A stretch of 64,000 nucleotides of DNA, from NCBI RefSeq assembly GCF_028372415.1, contig NC_092873.1:354330660-354394659 (forward strand). Reading direction: 5' to 3'. Of this stretch, positions 1-12,534 are shown one piece after another. The number at the start of each line of letters is the position of its first letter. The first letter of the stretch is position 1. The position numbers and the translations under genes are program-made. This DNA comes from Notamacropus eugenii (Eukaryota; Chordata; Mammalia; Diprotodontia; Macropodidae). The notes beneath the pieces are model-generated. The model saw only the letters and a list, made by a program, of their open reading frames with translations, was not told the origin of the DNA and searched no databases.

Positions 1-1091
1 CTGCCTACTTCTTCCAATAAAGGTGGGGGACCCCCTGCTTTTGTCCAAGAACAATGGGAATACCTTTCAGGGTCAATGGATGCTGAAACTGTGATGGGCC
101 CAAAGTCCTTGGATCCTTTTAGATCCCACCCAAACCCCAGGATACCAAAGTCTTCCCTATCCCAACCAGAGGCTGACAATGAACACAACTGCTCAGATTT
201 TGCTGCCATTCCTTAGCTAAACGGCAATTTAGTTAGGGGCAGCTGTGATGTGGAGATGGCTTCTAGAATAAAGTGTTCTTCTTACTCCCTGTGGCAGAGA
301 GACATCAAGGGAGGTTCACAAACCACACTCAAGTCTCTGTGAATGGTGGGGTTAAGACAGTAAGGCTGCTGAAGCAAGGGAGAGCTGTGGGATTCAAGAA
401 CAGTGAATCAGAATTCAAAAGCACCATGGAAGAGGGGTGGGCAGGAGACTGATGCTCCATGGAAGAAGCAAAGGGCAGAGATCTCCAAAGAGCATACAGG
501 AGTCCTCCAGACTCAGCAGGATTAGATGGCTCATGGGCTCCATCCATTCCATTCCATCATCAGAGAGAAAGTCCAGATGCTTTAGCTTCCTACTCAAGAT
601 GCCATGAAGGTCAAAGATGGGAAAAGTAGCTCTGGACAGAGCCCCTGGGCTCCTCAGCAGGCTTACTGTTCCTATACTACTCAAAAGGGGAGTGGAGAGT
701 TGTATCTACAGAGAGTCTGACTGCATTCCAGACTAGAAACATGCCAGAAAGCTTCCTGCCTCTTCCCAAGATCAAGATAGCTTGGTAGCCCCACACTAGA
801 TACTCCAACTACCAGGTGGCTCACTTCCACTCAAGCTGGCCCCCAGTGAGTCCTTGGTGCCCAGCTGAAGGCCCACTGGGAGCCTCATGGCACTGCTGAC
901 AAAGCAGGGGAGATCAAGAGACAGTGGGGGAGAGAGCCAGCTATTGATCTGTTGATTGTTAGAAGTTGTTGTGTTATCTCCCACCCCTAACAGATGCTGC
1001 TCCATCACTGGCACAAGATCTGGCTTCCAAAGTTCTTTGACTGAAGGGAAGGCCTGTCCTCCCACCAAGATACCTAACTCCAGAAACTTAC

Positions 1092-1189
1092 TTATTGAAG
1101 AGATGATTATCCACCTTGATCTTGCTGTAGGCTTTGAAGTCATCTGGCATTAACATGACTGGGACTGGAACATTGCTGAGCTCATTGAT
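1092..1189 (-). CDS. PIP4K2B: PIP4K2B coding exon 2
   Basis: 98 nt encoding [19 protein letters not shown] and on to KVDNHLFN plus two bases of a Lys codon (residues 54-85). The acceptor is a TTCTCCTGCAG site and the donor reads AATAA|GTAAGT. The phase-0 start matches the end of exon 1, and the phase-2 end implies that exon 3 begins with G. Residues [12 protein letters not shown] distinguish the beta isoform from alpha ([12 protein letters not shown]). The exon belongs to the N-terminal dimerisation part of the kinase. All later exons, with the catalytic domain, must lie left of position 1; none is recognisable in 1-1091. Confidence 0.95.
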
Positions 1190-1734
1190 CTGCAGGAGAA
1201 AACAGTAAGGCTCATGACTACGATGAGACCTGCCACTGGGCTCTACCCTAGATAACAAGGGCCCAATGCCAAATGCGATCCCACTTCCCCATCTTCTCTA
1301 TCAAACCTGATTTATTCATCAAGGATAAGATCAAATGCCACCATTCCTTCTGTATGTGACTGTGTTGTCTAAAAAAAAAAAGCAATTTTTCTACTCTCTC
1401 AACTCCTAAAGTACCTCCTTAATAGTATTCATTCAATAACATTCAATAATTCATAACATTCAATATTATAGATGATTAATGTGTCCATATCGTCTCCCTT
1501 ACTAAAGAGCTGACATGTTACAGTGAAAATGGTGCTGGATTGCAACTCTGGAAGACTGCTGATGAAACATGTTTTGTTATACTATATTGCAGAACCAGGT
1601 ACATTGTTAGATATGGCTAGTGGGTTGATTTGTTTTGTTTAACTGTACCTCTTTGTTACAAAGATTGGAGAAGTGTCATTAGGAAGTAACAATATCCAAG
1701 AAAAAAAAAGAGCACCAATAAGACATTAAAAAAT

Positions 1735-1965
1735 AAAAAGGTATTAGTACTGAAATCAGAAGACCAGGGTTTGATTCTTAGTTATTCACTGTGTGATTCT
1801 GGGCAAATAATTTCACCCCTTAGGTATAAAATGAGGATAATATCATTTGAATGACATACCTGACAGAGCTGAAGCAAGGATAAAATGAGATAACTCATGA
1901 AAAGCTCTTTGTAACTTACTAAGTGCTAGAGCAATGCAACATTATTGTTACTAGATTGCAAATTC
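1735..1965 (+). repeat. MIR-type SINE remnant
   Basis: Contains the MIR core pattern: 'cagaagaccagggtttgatt', then 'tgtgattctgggcaaataatttca' and 'aaaatgaggataat'. Part of a local duplication with 2595-2730. Confidence 0.65.
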
Positions 1966-2044
1966 TTTGAAGGCCTGACTTAAATCATTCCTCATTCTCC
2001 AGGGTCTAAGAATAAGAATAAGGCTTAATAACTGTTGGTTAGGA

Positions 2045-2155
2045 TTCCCAATCTACCTCGGCAACTTGGGTATGCCACTTCACTTATCTGGAACTCAGTT
2101 TCTTTATCTGTAAAATGATGGGGAAGCCCTAAAAGTCTATTTGAATTGTGCTCAT
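2045..2155 (+). repeat. MIR-type SINE fragment
   Basis: 'ctcagtttctttatctgtaa' followed by 'aatgatgggg' is the characteristic central-to-3' MIR segment. Confidence 0.55.
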
Positions 2156-2594
2156 CTATGAAAATTTCAAGTAATTGACTTGAAATTAGTAGGAAAAAAC
2201 CCCTACTGGACCTGCACCTGGCATCTGCTGCTTTGTGTGGTTTCAACTCCAGAAAACAATGTCCCTCTGGAGTTAAGCTCATCACCTTGAATCTTATTAC
2301 TACACTGCTAACTTGAGCCTTCACACCACCTTTCTCAGCCTCCTCTCCCCTCAGATTGGAGGGCTAGAGGGCAGAGTCTTTCTTTTTCGAGAGGGTAGAA
2401 AATGGATTCAGATCACTCCACTTTTCATCTGCTGCCCTGCCTGGTTTTAGCTGCCTCTGGGTACCCTTTGGCTTCTCTCCCCCTCACTTTCTTGCCTCTT
2501 TTTGTGTGTTGTTCCCTCCCATTGTGGGAGGGGAGGTGCTATTGGGAAGTGACTGATATCTGAGGGGGAAAAAAGGGCACCAACAAAACATTAA

Positions 2595-2730
2595 AAAATG
2601 AAAAGGCATTTGTACTGAAGTCAGAAGACCTGGGTTTGATTTTGTGTTATTCAATATATGACTGTGGGCAAATAATTTCACCTGTCAGCTATAAAACACA
2701 GATACTATTAGAACTACATACCTGCCAGAG
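2595..2730 (+). repeat. MIR-type SINE remnant, duplicate of 1735-1868
   Basis: 'agtcagaagacctgggtttg' and 'gggcaaataatttcacctgt' repeat the upstream copy in the same orientation. Confidence 0.6.
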
Positions 2731-2734
2731 TTGC

Positions 2735-2815
2735 TCCATTGAAGGTTTTTTTTAATTAATTGTATCCACGGGGCTTAGCACAGTGCCTGGCACATAGTAG
2801 ACATTTAATAAATAC
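2735..2815 (+). repeat. L2 3' tail
   Basis: 'cagtgcctggcacatagtag' followed by 'acatttaataaatactgact' is the diagnostic 3' terminus of L2 LINEs. Confidence 0.7.
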
Positions 2816-2819
2816 TGAC

Positions 2820-2985
2820 TAGATTGGACTGGATTTGGAGTCAAGGCACCTGGGCAGATTCCGTATCATGTTGGCCAAGTCAATTTCATCATTCTGGGTC
2901 TCATTTTCCTCATGAAAAGAGGGGCACTGGACTAAAGGATCTCTGAGGTTCTTTCTAGCTCAAAATCCTATGACCCAATAGTAAT
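2820..2985 (+). repeat. MIR-type SINE remnant
   Basis: 'ggagtcaaggcacctgggc', 'gtctcattttcctcatgaaa' and 'ctcaaaatcctatgac' follow MIR order. Confidence 0.55.
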
Positions 2986-3002
2986 AAATCTCAGAATAAC
3001 TA

Positions 3003-3290
3003 TTTTTTAAAATTTTAAATAGATTTTTATTGATGTCTTTTGTTTTTACATCACCTACATTTCTCTCTATATTCCTCTCACTCTTGAGAGCCAGTCCTTA
3101 TAACAAAGGATTTAGTTTTTAAAGAGAAAGAAAATTCAGTAAAAGTAATTAATACATCAAAAAAAATTATCTCACATGCAATGTTCTAACCAATAGAATC
3201 CTACTTTTCCAAACATGGTTTCTCAACTCCTGTTTGAGGCCAAGTTTGTTCTTTATAAATTTGAAACATGTGAATAGCTCTTTAACATCA
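3003..3290 (-). repeat. LINE (L1-like) 3' end, antisense
   Basis: 'tttttattgatgtcttttgt' and 'cttataacaaaggatttag' resemble the antisense 3' region of the larger minus-strand L1 at 50590. Confidence 0.4.
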
Positions 3291-3299
3291 ATGGGGAAA

Positions 3300-4955
3300 C
3301 AATTAGAAATATGAGGTGGGAAAATGTGGAAAGGTGTATCAAGACAGACATGATCATTTACAAGTTAGGTAAAGATATTGTACTCAATCCCATCATAAGG
3401 TCAGACTAGGAAAAAGAGCAAAAATCTGGATAGAGGAATACCTCCCCTTCAGAAAGTTCTATCCATTTTCCATACTCAACTATTCTTACTCAAACCCTGA
3501 CCAGTGATTGAAGTGAATCATCCCATTCTTTTCAGCTTCCACTCTCTGTCACTCACTGGTGCTGTCAACAATGAGCCAGGACACAGTGGAGTGGAATGTT
3601 AAACCAGGGTAGGATTCCCATTGGTGAAGAGAGGAAAGGGCTGGATCAATGCACCCATTTCACCTCCAGGAACCCTATTCCCACTGTAAGGCAGACTACC
3701 TAGCTGTCTTATTAGCCATACATGTTCCCCTGCCTCACTTCCCCTGCATGTAAATAAACCCAATTGCACTAATGCATTCTGGATTTACTACTGTGACCTG
3801 AGTCAAGACTAATGGATCCAGGGCCAAAGCACTGTATCTGCCAGGTGATTTCGATACAAGTCATCCTTGTTATGGCAACATGGCCCTTTGCTATGGTAAA
3901 AAAAACAAAAAAACAAAAAACCCCCAAAACAACAAAACCACCCAACTCAGAGTCATTAAGATTCTTCTAGGAATCTTAGAAATGGCATTTAATTCCTACC
4001 CTTTTTTATGTTTCAAATCCTTTTCTTTGGAAAAGTCACAGGAAGCTCAGGTACTATGACTCAGCATGGGAGAAATCCTGCCTTCCCAGAAATAAGAAAG
4101 GTCCAGTCTTCATTTTAATAACGTGGAAACTGAGGCAAGAGACTCAGTATACTTCTGGCAATCAGCTATGTGCCATGTCAACTCCAACTCCCAGAGTCCA
4201 GTACTAGGTTTTTCATACCAACACCATCAGCCAAAACCTTAGTGTTTGCAGTAGTAAGAGATGAGGCAAGAAGACATCTTACCCTTCAAGAGGACTTGAA
4301 AATCTTCTTTTCTGCTACCTTTTGGTAAACCTGGTTGCTAAGCCTACGTTTTGACTAAAACCATTCCAATTTTGCTTATTTCTACACCAAAGGAAGTAGC
4401 ATATAAGCAATTCTATTTCCTTTTCCACTTCTCCCATAAAGTCTGACTCTTAGATATGCTAAGGGGAGCAAAAAGTATATCTAAAAAAGGCCCTATATTC
4501 TTAAACAATTTGTCTCTTTTCCAGCTGATCCTCCAGTCTTGGGGAGACTATGTAAATGACCCCAAAGAATAAGGGCTTGTAGCAAATCACTGCAGCAAAG
4601 TCTAAAATTTAGACTTTATTATGGTACCAAGGTGATTGAGATCACCTCTTCAGCTGCCTGGAAAAGGGAAAACTTTGCAAAACCATTTCAGCAATACCAG
4701 TTTTATCCATCTAACTGTATCCCTCCTGAGAGTTGAGGGGATGGGAGCCAAGGTGAAAGCAACTATGTATAGGCTGACTAGGTAGGAAAAGAGTCCACTC
4801 CCCTCTTGATTATTTATGCCACCAAATGGTGTTTTGGCATGGACAACTGAAACCAATAGATAATTCATAAATCTGGGCTCAGATCATAGAAGGAAACTCT
4901 CAATCATGAAAGATCTTCTCTCCTCAATGCTTTCATATTACCTCCCCACCCCTCC
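3300..4955. other. Intron 1 sequence without recognised features
   Basis: No exon or confident repeat seen. It holds an A/C-rich low-complexity patch (3897-3946) and a perfect odd palindrome with 10-bp arms (4597-4617, AAAGTCTAAA / TTTAGACTTT). Confidence 0.5.
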
Positions 4956-4959
4956 CCAC

Positions 4960-6195
4960 TCTCTCAGCAAAGGACCTGATCCTTAACTGAGAAAAGAGGC
5001 CATTTTCTCTGAGTTACCTTTCCCCACTATTCAACAACTCTACACTTTGACATTATCCCTTGTTCTTTTCCCCTTTGTTCTAATATCGTAGGAAATGGTG
5101 GCCTTTCTTCTTGCTAAAGCCAAACCTTTTATTTTTACCCTTGATCCTATTCCCTCATTTCCTCCTTGAAAGATTGTCCACCCTCTCCTTCTAATCTTTG
5201 CTCCTTTTTACTGGTTCTCTGCTGCCTAGAAAAACATACAGGTCTCCCTCATTCCTAAAAACCCTCACTTGACCCAATCACTACCCTAAGTCATTTTCCT
5301 TTGTCTCTCCTTTTTCTAGAAAAAACTGTCTACACTCCTTGCCTTCACTTCCAACTCACTTCTCACTCTTGTTCCCTGCCATCCCTAGCCTGACTTCAAA
5401 ACTCATCATTCAACTGAAATTTTGTTTACTGAATCATAGGTCACAGAACCTGGAAGAAACTTCAGAGATCCTCTAGTATGAGCTTGTCATTTTACAGATA
5501 AGGAAACTGAGGCTGGTGAATTGCCTTGCCCCGTAAGAGTCAAAGATACTCCAGAACCAGTACTTTTTCCACTCTGTGCGCTGCCTCCCATGGATTCCTC
5601 CAAAGTTACCAGTGATCCAATGGCCTTTTCTGAATCCTCATCTTTCTTTACTTCTCTGCAACAACTGATACTGTTGCCTTCTCTCTCTTCCTGACACTAT
5701 CTCATCTCAGGGTTTTCCTAACATTGCTATCTTGGTTCCTCTAACTACTACGCCTCAATCTCCCTTGCTGCACATCCATCCATCCACCACATATACTCCA
5801 AGGCTCTATCCTGGGCCTTCTTCCTCTACACTTTCTCAGTTGGTGACCTCATCAGCTCCCATGGGTGCAATTAACAACTCTATGCAGATGTCTCAGAGCT
5901 CTAGATCACTAGCCAGTCTTTCTCCTAACTCCAGTCCTGCGCTGCCAGCTTGCCTGATGGAATTTTCAAACTAAATGCCCCACAGGCACCTCCAATTCAA
6001 CCAGGTCCGAAAGAGAACCTATTATTTTTTCCTTCAAACTCATCACTATTTTTGCTGAAGACACCACCATCCTTCTAGGCACAAAATGTGCTATATTTCT
6101 CACTCTCCCTCATTCCTATGCCAAATTACTTGCCAAATCTTGCCATGTCCACCTTCAATACACCTTTTATATCTCTCAACCTGTTCCCTCTACTT
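4960..6195 (+). repeat. L2 LINE, interrupted by a SINE
   Basis: Pyrimidine-rich L2 open-reading-frame remains on the plus strand. 'ccaaagttaccagtgatcc', 'tctatcctgggccttcttcc' and 'gtgacctcatcagctcccat' are typical of the L2 reverse-transcriptase region. A MIR-like SINE at 5430-5595 splits the copy. Confidence 0.75.
5430..5595 (+). repeat. MIR/therian SINE inside L2
   Basis: 'aacctggaagaaacttcaga' plus 'acagataaggaaactgaggc' identify an old mammalian SINE. L2 sequence resumes on both sides. Confidence 0.6.
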
Positions 6196-6318
6196 AGTGG
6201 TCTTCAAAAAAAGGATGGACAACTAACAACGGAATGTGTTAGTGATTGTTTTTATTCAAGTATGGGCTAGATAACCTGTGAGGTCCCCTCTAGCTTTCAT
6301 GTTTTGTGATTATGCATT
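6195..6318 (+). repeat. CR1/L3 LINE 3' end
   Basis: 'tatgggctagataacctgtg' then 'aggtcccctctagctttcat' is the conserved CR1/L3 3' terminus. Confidence 0.55.
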
Positions 6319-6609
6319 ATAAAACTGTATAAGCAAATCCCTTATAAGTCTACCCCAATCAATGCCATTTCCCAATAATGAAATCAGTACATTTATAAGC
6401 CAAACCCCACTGGAACATCATGAGACCTTGTTTTACAAATGGCTGCCTGACCATCTGATATGTAAATCAAATGATCTAATCAGGAAACCAACTGGGCCCT
6501 ATAACTGTTTCTCAGTAATATTTTCACAGAACCAGTTAACAACATTAAATAAGATATACTTGCATGTGATTAAATGTAAAAACAAACATTCAGATACTAA
6601 GTAGTTTTC

Positions 6610-6835
6610 AGGAAGGGAAGAACAGTATGAGTTGGAGGGACCAGAGAAAAATCCATGGAAGAAACAAGCCATGAGTAGGATCTTAAAGGATGAGTTGGAA
6701 TGAATAAGCCCAGAGTCTGGGAGGGGATATTGTGGAAGAACAAGAGGTGAAGAATGGGGTGAGGGTAGAAATAAGCACATAGAGCTGAGCGAAACAGGGA
6801 GTAGACTGACCTGGCTGAAGTAAAGGTTTCCCACC
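6610..6835 (-). repeat. L2 fragment, antisense (probable)
   Basis: Purine-rich sequence with 'aaggatgagttgg' and 'gacctggctgaag' resembles the antisense L2 3' region. Weakly supported. Confidence 0.35.
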
Positions 6836-7029
6836 GAAAAGTAAACTGGGATAAGGTTACACAAACAGGATATTAAACCTAGATGGACCATTAAAAGTTC
6901 TTTAGTCCAACAGCCATATATTATCAATAAGATAGATATCTGAGACTCAGAAGCAGGGGAGTGATTTACCAGAACCCCAAAACCTCAGGGCAGAGCCAGA
7001 AACAGAACCAGGCTTCTGATCTCTTCCAA

Positions 7030-7235
7030 CTACACCATAATTCAGTACAATGGAAAGGGCATGGGTATCAGAAGACATGGACTCAAATCTGACCTCTGAT
7101 GCTTATTACCTATGTGATCTTGGGCCTTCAATTCCATGAGCCTCATTTTCCTTATCTGTAAAATAAGAAGGTTGGACTAGAACTAGATGATCTCTGGTGT
7201 TCCTTCTACCTCTACATCAATGATTCTACATGACT
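7030..7235 (+). repeat. MIR SINE
   Basis: Nearly full MIR layout: 'catggactcaaatctgacct', 'tatgtgatcttgggcc', 'cttatctgtaaaataagaag' and 'gattctacatgactct'. Confidence 0.65.
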
Positions 7236-7239
7236 CTAT

Positions 7240-8815
7240 TTTCCTGGGTGGGGGCAAACACTTCTGGTCCAGCTCCACTCTTTTGGGTAATGAATACTTT
7301 AAAATTCAGTAAAAACACAAGTAGAAAGAAAAAAATTCTATTTTATTCCAAAATCAAACACAAGAACAGAGAAGGCTTTATTCAGTCACAAAACCTCCTA
7401 ATCACCACATATAAAGGCATGGATGAGTTATAATCTGTGCCAGTATAAAGAATATTTATGCTGATGAAACTGAGGATCCCTTGGAATACTGTTCGGGCTT
7501 ATCTGCAGCACCACTAGGCCTAAATCAACATGGATAAATCATGAAATGACTGAATATGAGCCTAAAGAGTCTATCTCAGTCACCCCATTCCACCTTTCCC
7601 AAACATTTCTCATCTGCCTCAGAGCATCACATTAGCTGTCCTTCAAATAGCTGCCCTGGGGATCCAGGGGAACAAGTTCTAATGCTGACTCTCCAAAAAG
7701 ATCACTATTTTTGATGTGCAACACACTGGACTTTATGATGGATGCAATGCAAGAAAAGGGAGCTTGGAGTCTGAAATGATACAAATATTTGGACATCCAG
7801 ACTTGAAACATGAAAACCAAAGAGGGACTTTTTGAGGTCCAAGTGCTAATTATGTGACATCTATGTTTATTTCTCTCCTTCCTTGGCTTTCTGTTTTCTG
7901 ATTTCTATCGTTTCCTGGAAGATGTCTGCCATAGGAAGACCCACAAAAGAATACAAATGAATTAAATTATTTTTAAAAGGCAAAAGAGTTGAAGAAGACA
8001 AATGAAGTGGTTCTGGACCAAGACCAAACAAAAAGAAAGTAGAGGGACAGGAAAGTGGGAAAAGGAATGAAGAGCAGCCTGAGATGGGGTCTGGAAATAG
8101 CAGAATGGAGATAAAGTAGAGACATCATACTTCAGAGAGTAGTAACTAGGAGTTTAATTCTTAATTGTGGGAAGGAATTAATAAAAAATAACATGCATAA
8201 AGGCCATGAAAATCATCACCATCAGGCAAACATCTGAACCCTTTGGTCATATGAGTAGGTCTTGAAAGGTTTGAGGTCCTTTAATTCTCCCAAAGATTTA
8301 AAAGATTCCTCCAGATCAGAGGCCCTTTAGAAGCTGACCAGGCCACAAGTTTCCCCACCCTGAAGCTACCTTCTCAGGGGCTGTCCTATCCACCTTATCC
8401 ATGATCCTTTAACTGCACATTTCCACTGTAAGCCTTGCTTTGTGCAACTTACTCCCACCCTCTGGCTGCTATAGATTTCAGCAATCAATACATTTCACAT
8501 TTTTCCTCTGAAAAGCCAGCTGGTTTTCTCTGATGCCATCCATGATAAGCTCACTACCTCCTCCTCAGGCATGACGTTTGGGCCCATTTATCTCAAAGTC
8601 TTGAATTCTTCCTTTCCATCTCTATTTAAAGGACAAATAACCAGGTACTTTATGAACCGTGAAATTATATGGCAAAATGATCCAAAGGTAAAGCCACAGT
8701 CATCCTTAATACCTAATACACTGACTGTTCCAGACACTATCACAGCCCTGGAGCCACCTTTTTCTAGGAAGGCATTGTAAATATAAAATTAATGAGATTT
8801 AATAATCAAAGAGGT
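7240..8815. other. Intron 1 sequence, nothing recognised
   Basis: AT-rich intronic sequence with short chance frames only. I see no exon-like frame with splice sites and no confident repeat. Confidence 0.4.
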
Positions 8816-8819
8816 CCCA

Positions 8820-8895
8820 GAATCTCAGAGTTAGAATGGACTATTAAAGTTTCTTTAATTCAACTACTTCATTTTACAGATTAGGCAACTGAGAT
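8820..8895 (+). repeat. Short therian SINE fragment
   Basis: 'cattttacagattaggcaac' followed by 'tgagattgg' is a MIR-class signature. Confidence 0.4.
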
Positions 8896-9990
8896 TGGAA
8901 GGGACTTCAGAATCCATTAAGTACAACCTACATCCAAACCAGAAAGCTCCTCTTTCCTTCATAACACAGCTGACAAGTGATCCCTCAACTTTAATGAAGG
9001 ACTTCTAGATAGGGATAACCCGTCTTCTAAGGTAGCCCACTCTACTCTGAGGTATTTCTACTTGTTGGGAATTTTTTTCCTTTCAACAAGCTTAATCTGC
9101 CTCTGCATCTTCCACCCACTGTTCCTAGTTCAGCCCTCTGGGGCTAAAGCAATACCACGTCTAATGTTTCTTCCATATAATAGCCTTTTGAACACCTGAA
9201 CTCAGCTATCAAGTCTCTCCACATCTTTTTCAACGAAGACATACCCAGTTTAGGGGATCCTTATGATCCCAAGGTCCTTCACCCTCCTCACTGTCCCTCT
9301 CTGGATGTTCCCCATCTTATCAATGTCCTATCTAATATATGACTCCCAGAACTGAACATAACCCATATAGTCTGATATAGTCTGTCCTGCGAAAAAAATA
9401 GGAAAACTATCACCATTCCTAGTCTTGAACGTTATACTTTTTAAAAAATGCAACTGAAGACCACATTCTCTTTCTTGGCTGCCATATCCCACTGAAGATT
9501 CATACGGTACTTTGTATGCTACTAAAAGTCCAAGACATTTTTATATGTAGGACCTGCCATCTAGCTAGGCCTCCATCTTATGCTTAAGAAACTGATCTTT
9601 TGAACCCAAGTGTATGACTTCATATATACCCCCTACTAGAAGTCTTCTTATTACATGTGGCCTGATATTCTAGAGTTTTTTGAATTCTAACTCTGTCCTC
9701 AGCATTCGATTTCCCTCCCAGCTCTGTGGTATTTACAAATTTCATTAACATTTTTATTAATGACTGATAAAGGCAGAGAAGGCATGCTAATAGCATAGGG
9801 TCACAAAAAAGAAAGCACCTTGAGGATTTCTACCAGAGACTTCCTTCCAACCTAAACTCTGAATTATGAATGATTCTCCTTTGGGCCCAACCATTCAACT
9901 TAGCTCAGAATTCACCTGAACGTACTAGTTTCTATCTCATCTCACTCCATCTTGTAGACAACAACTACAAAAGACACCCTGCCAAATGCT
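8890..9990 (+). repeat. CR1/L3 LINE 3' region
   Basis: About 1.1 kb reading like the long non-coding 3' part of CR1-clade LINEs, with 'ctctctggatgttccccatc', 'cccagaactgaacataac', 'agtgtatgacttcat' and 'tgccaaatgctttgttaaaa' in CR1 order. Very diverged, so ancient. Confidence 0.6.
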
Positions 9991-9994
9991 TTGT

Positions 9995-12240
9995 TAAAAT
10001 CTTTGTCATTTAGGAAGCTACTGAACTCTTATTCAGGAAGGAACCACTCTTTTCTTTTTAAAGAAATTGTCTTCTAAGCAAGGACACCTATCTGCCAAGA
10101 AAAATTCTGTGCCTATCTCTTAAAGATTCGACAATACTCTGCAATATCATCTGGGGAGAAGTATTCTCCCCATTTCATAGTTAGGAACACAGAAATCCTG
10201 AGACTTCATATAATTTAAGATGCAATTGCACAACTTGAGAAGATCCATCCCTCTTAGCTGAAGGCATGAAGCCACTGAGGCTCCCCAGAGATCTAAATTA
10301 CACATAAAAACATGGGCCTTCACTCAAACTCCCAAGAGACAGAAATCTATGGAAATTAACAAAGGAGATGGATACCAGTAACCCTTTTCTAATGACAGGT
10401 TAATAGGTGTTACTAGAACTCACTTGTCTGTCATTCTGAAGCTTCCTCAGATCCTGTGTGTATTCACAAGCACAACTTGTAAAATTTCCTGCCAATAAGT
10501 AAAAATAACTTACCAAGCTTCTTCAGCAACATCAAGACAATTTTCATTTGCCCTTGACCAAATGAGTGTATTCCAATTCCCTGATGTAAGACAATGAAAT
10601 ATGCCAAAATAATCATATCCACTAGACATATTAGTTCTGGCTACATTGGGACCCCTTTACTCTTTCTTGTGACTCTGGAAAAGTCACTTCACCCATAAAA
10701 TGAGGGAGCAGATTATGACTTTGACTTTCTATATTTCTAACATCTTCCAATTTCATATACAAAGAAGCTGCTGCTTATGTTAGGGTAGTCTAAGGATACT
10801 ACGGAAGGAAGATGAACTAGGAGTTTCGATGGAGATCTCTAATTCAAGATTTGAACCTACCACTATCCCTGGTTGGCCCTTGAAAAAGCAGCGTGATCAA
10901 AATTTTCATAGCCTCTCTAAGTTCAGAATTACAGGTAAATAGGAATGCTCCTGAAGGTCTGGCAGTTGTGAGCCTGCAGTTCCCCAAACCTCTCTAGACA
11001 ACCAGTGTGAAACAATAACTTTTCAAACATGAACACTTTTCCATTGCATACTTTTTTTTCATCCTCAATAAGATCAAAGACCCTGAATCAAACTGAAATC
11101 TATCAGTCAACCAGTCAGTCTTCTCCTGCAGAGAAAGGTGAAAAAATCCTGCTGAATCCCACATTCACTTTTTCACTTTTCAGTTAACATCTGGGTAACT
11201 GATCTTGGTGGTTTCCAATGGCAATGAGGCAGAGGTGGAAAATAGAAATTTATAGAGTGGCCAAAAGATAGTGAAGAGAAGGGTTGAATCCTTTAATTCC
11301 CCTGTTCTATCATCTGACAACAAAGATAGACTAATAAACAGTTAAATGAAATGAAAGCAAGAAAAAGATAGGGCCTTAGATAATCAGTTCTTGAACTGAA
11401 AGGTCCCACAGATCACTAGGTTAGCTGACTTCAGCACCCTGTTGCCATCCCATTCCTAGACAAGTACTGATGAATAAGTAAGTCCTAATAGAGGAAATGA
11501 TGGACAAAGAAACCCAGAAATGGGATAATATTTTACATTGGTGTTCTTCTACAAAGCCCTAACTCTCACTGACCACATCCCCTCCCACCTGAGGTTGGGA
11601 TCCTGGATTATGGTGTAGGTAATTTTTAAAATATACAACTCTTGGACATGACACCTGGTAAAAAGGCACAAAAAAGACACATTCCTCCTTATACTCATCA
11701 TAATCAGGATTTACTTACCCTAAAATCAGTTACATTTCTTCTCTCTCTACTACTTTTTCCTACAGAGCCACTGGCAAGGAAGGAGAGAATAAAGATCCTA
11801 TCTAACAGTACATGTATATATGATTCTCTACCCAACATAACTACTAGCCTGTCTGAAGAAAGAAAGAGACAAGAAGAGAAAATCAGAATTTCTGCAGAGG
11901 TGGTTAGGAGGCCAAGGGTGATGGGAAACTTTGTGAAGTCACAGCGTCGGAGCAGCAAAAGACTCGGGTCAACCCCACTGCCCACTCTTCATTCCCCACC
12001 CTCCAAATCCTGACCAGACTGACCAACAAGCTGAGATGGGAGAAAAGAACACAAGCAGCAGCGACAGAGAGAAGAGCAAGGCAGAGAGGCAGCGAGAGCT
12101 ACATCTTCACCCTGGCCTTCCAAGGGAGCTCCAGGCTAGGGGGGTGGGGGTCCTGCTGGGGCCAGAACAACACGTCAGTCATTGTGTGTGCGTGTGTGTT
12201 TGTGGAGGGGAGGGGGTCTAAGATGCAGGAAGCAGGGGAA
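9995..12240. other. Intron 1 sequence, few recognised features
   Basis: Intronic sequence leading to the CpG island. It holds a possible MIR scrap at 10665-10740 and a short TG run at 12183-12203. No coding exon is seen. Confidence 0.4.
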
Positions 12241-12534
12241 AGGGGGGAACGGGAAGGGATTACCCGGGAGACACCAGGCCTGGGGGCGCAGCATCCAGGG
12301 GGGCTGACAGGCGCACACGGCGGAGGCATCGCGCGAAGGGTGGGGTGCATGCATCGCCGGAGGGGCCGGGCCGCGGGGGATGGTGCAGGAGCCCCCGGGA
12401 GGGTGGGCAAAGCCCGCAGGCGGCAGGGACGGCAGCAGGCATGCAAGGGGCGTGGGGCACCGGGGCACGCAGGGTGACACGCGCGGACGGCGGCGGCGCG
12501 TGGGGGTGCACGGGGCCTGCAGGAGGGTGGTTAC

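Larger units (their letters stand above)
1190..12534 (-). other. PIP4K2B: PIP4K2B intron 1 (11.3 kb)
   Basis: Bounded by the GTAACC donor after exon 1 and the CTGCAG acceptor before exon 2. It is filled with MIR, L2 and CR1/L3 remnants listed separately, and I see no further coding exon in it. Confidence 0.9.

Noticed and set aside
1-1091. Search for PIP4K2B exon 3
   Set aside because: No sequence encoding ENLPSRFKFKEY or similar on the minus strand; the exon must lie further left.
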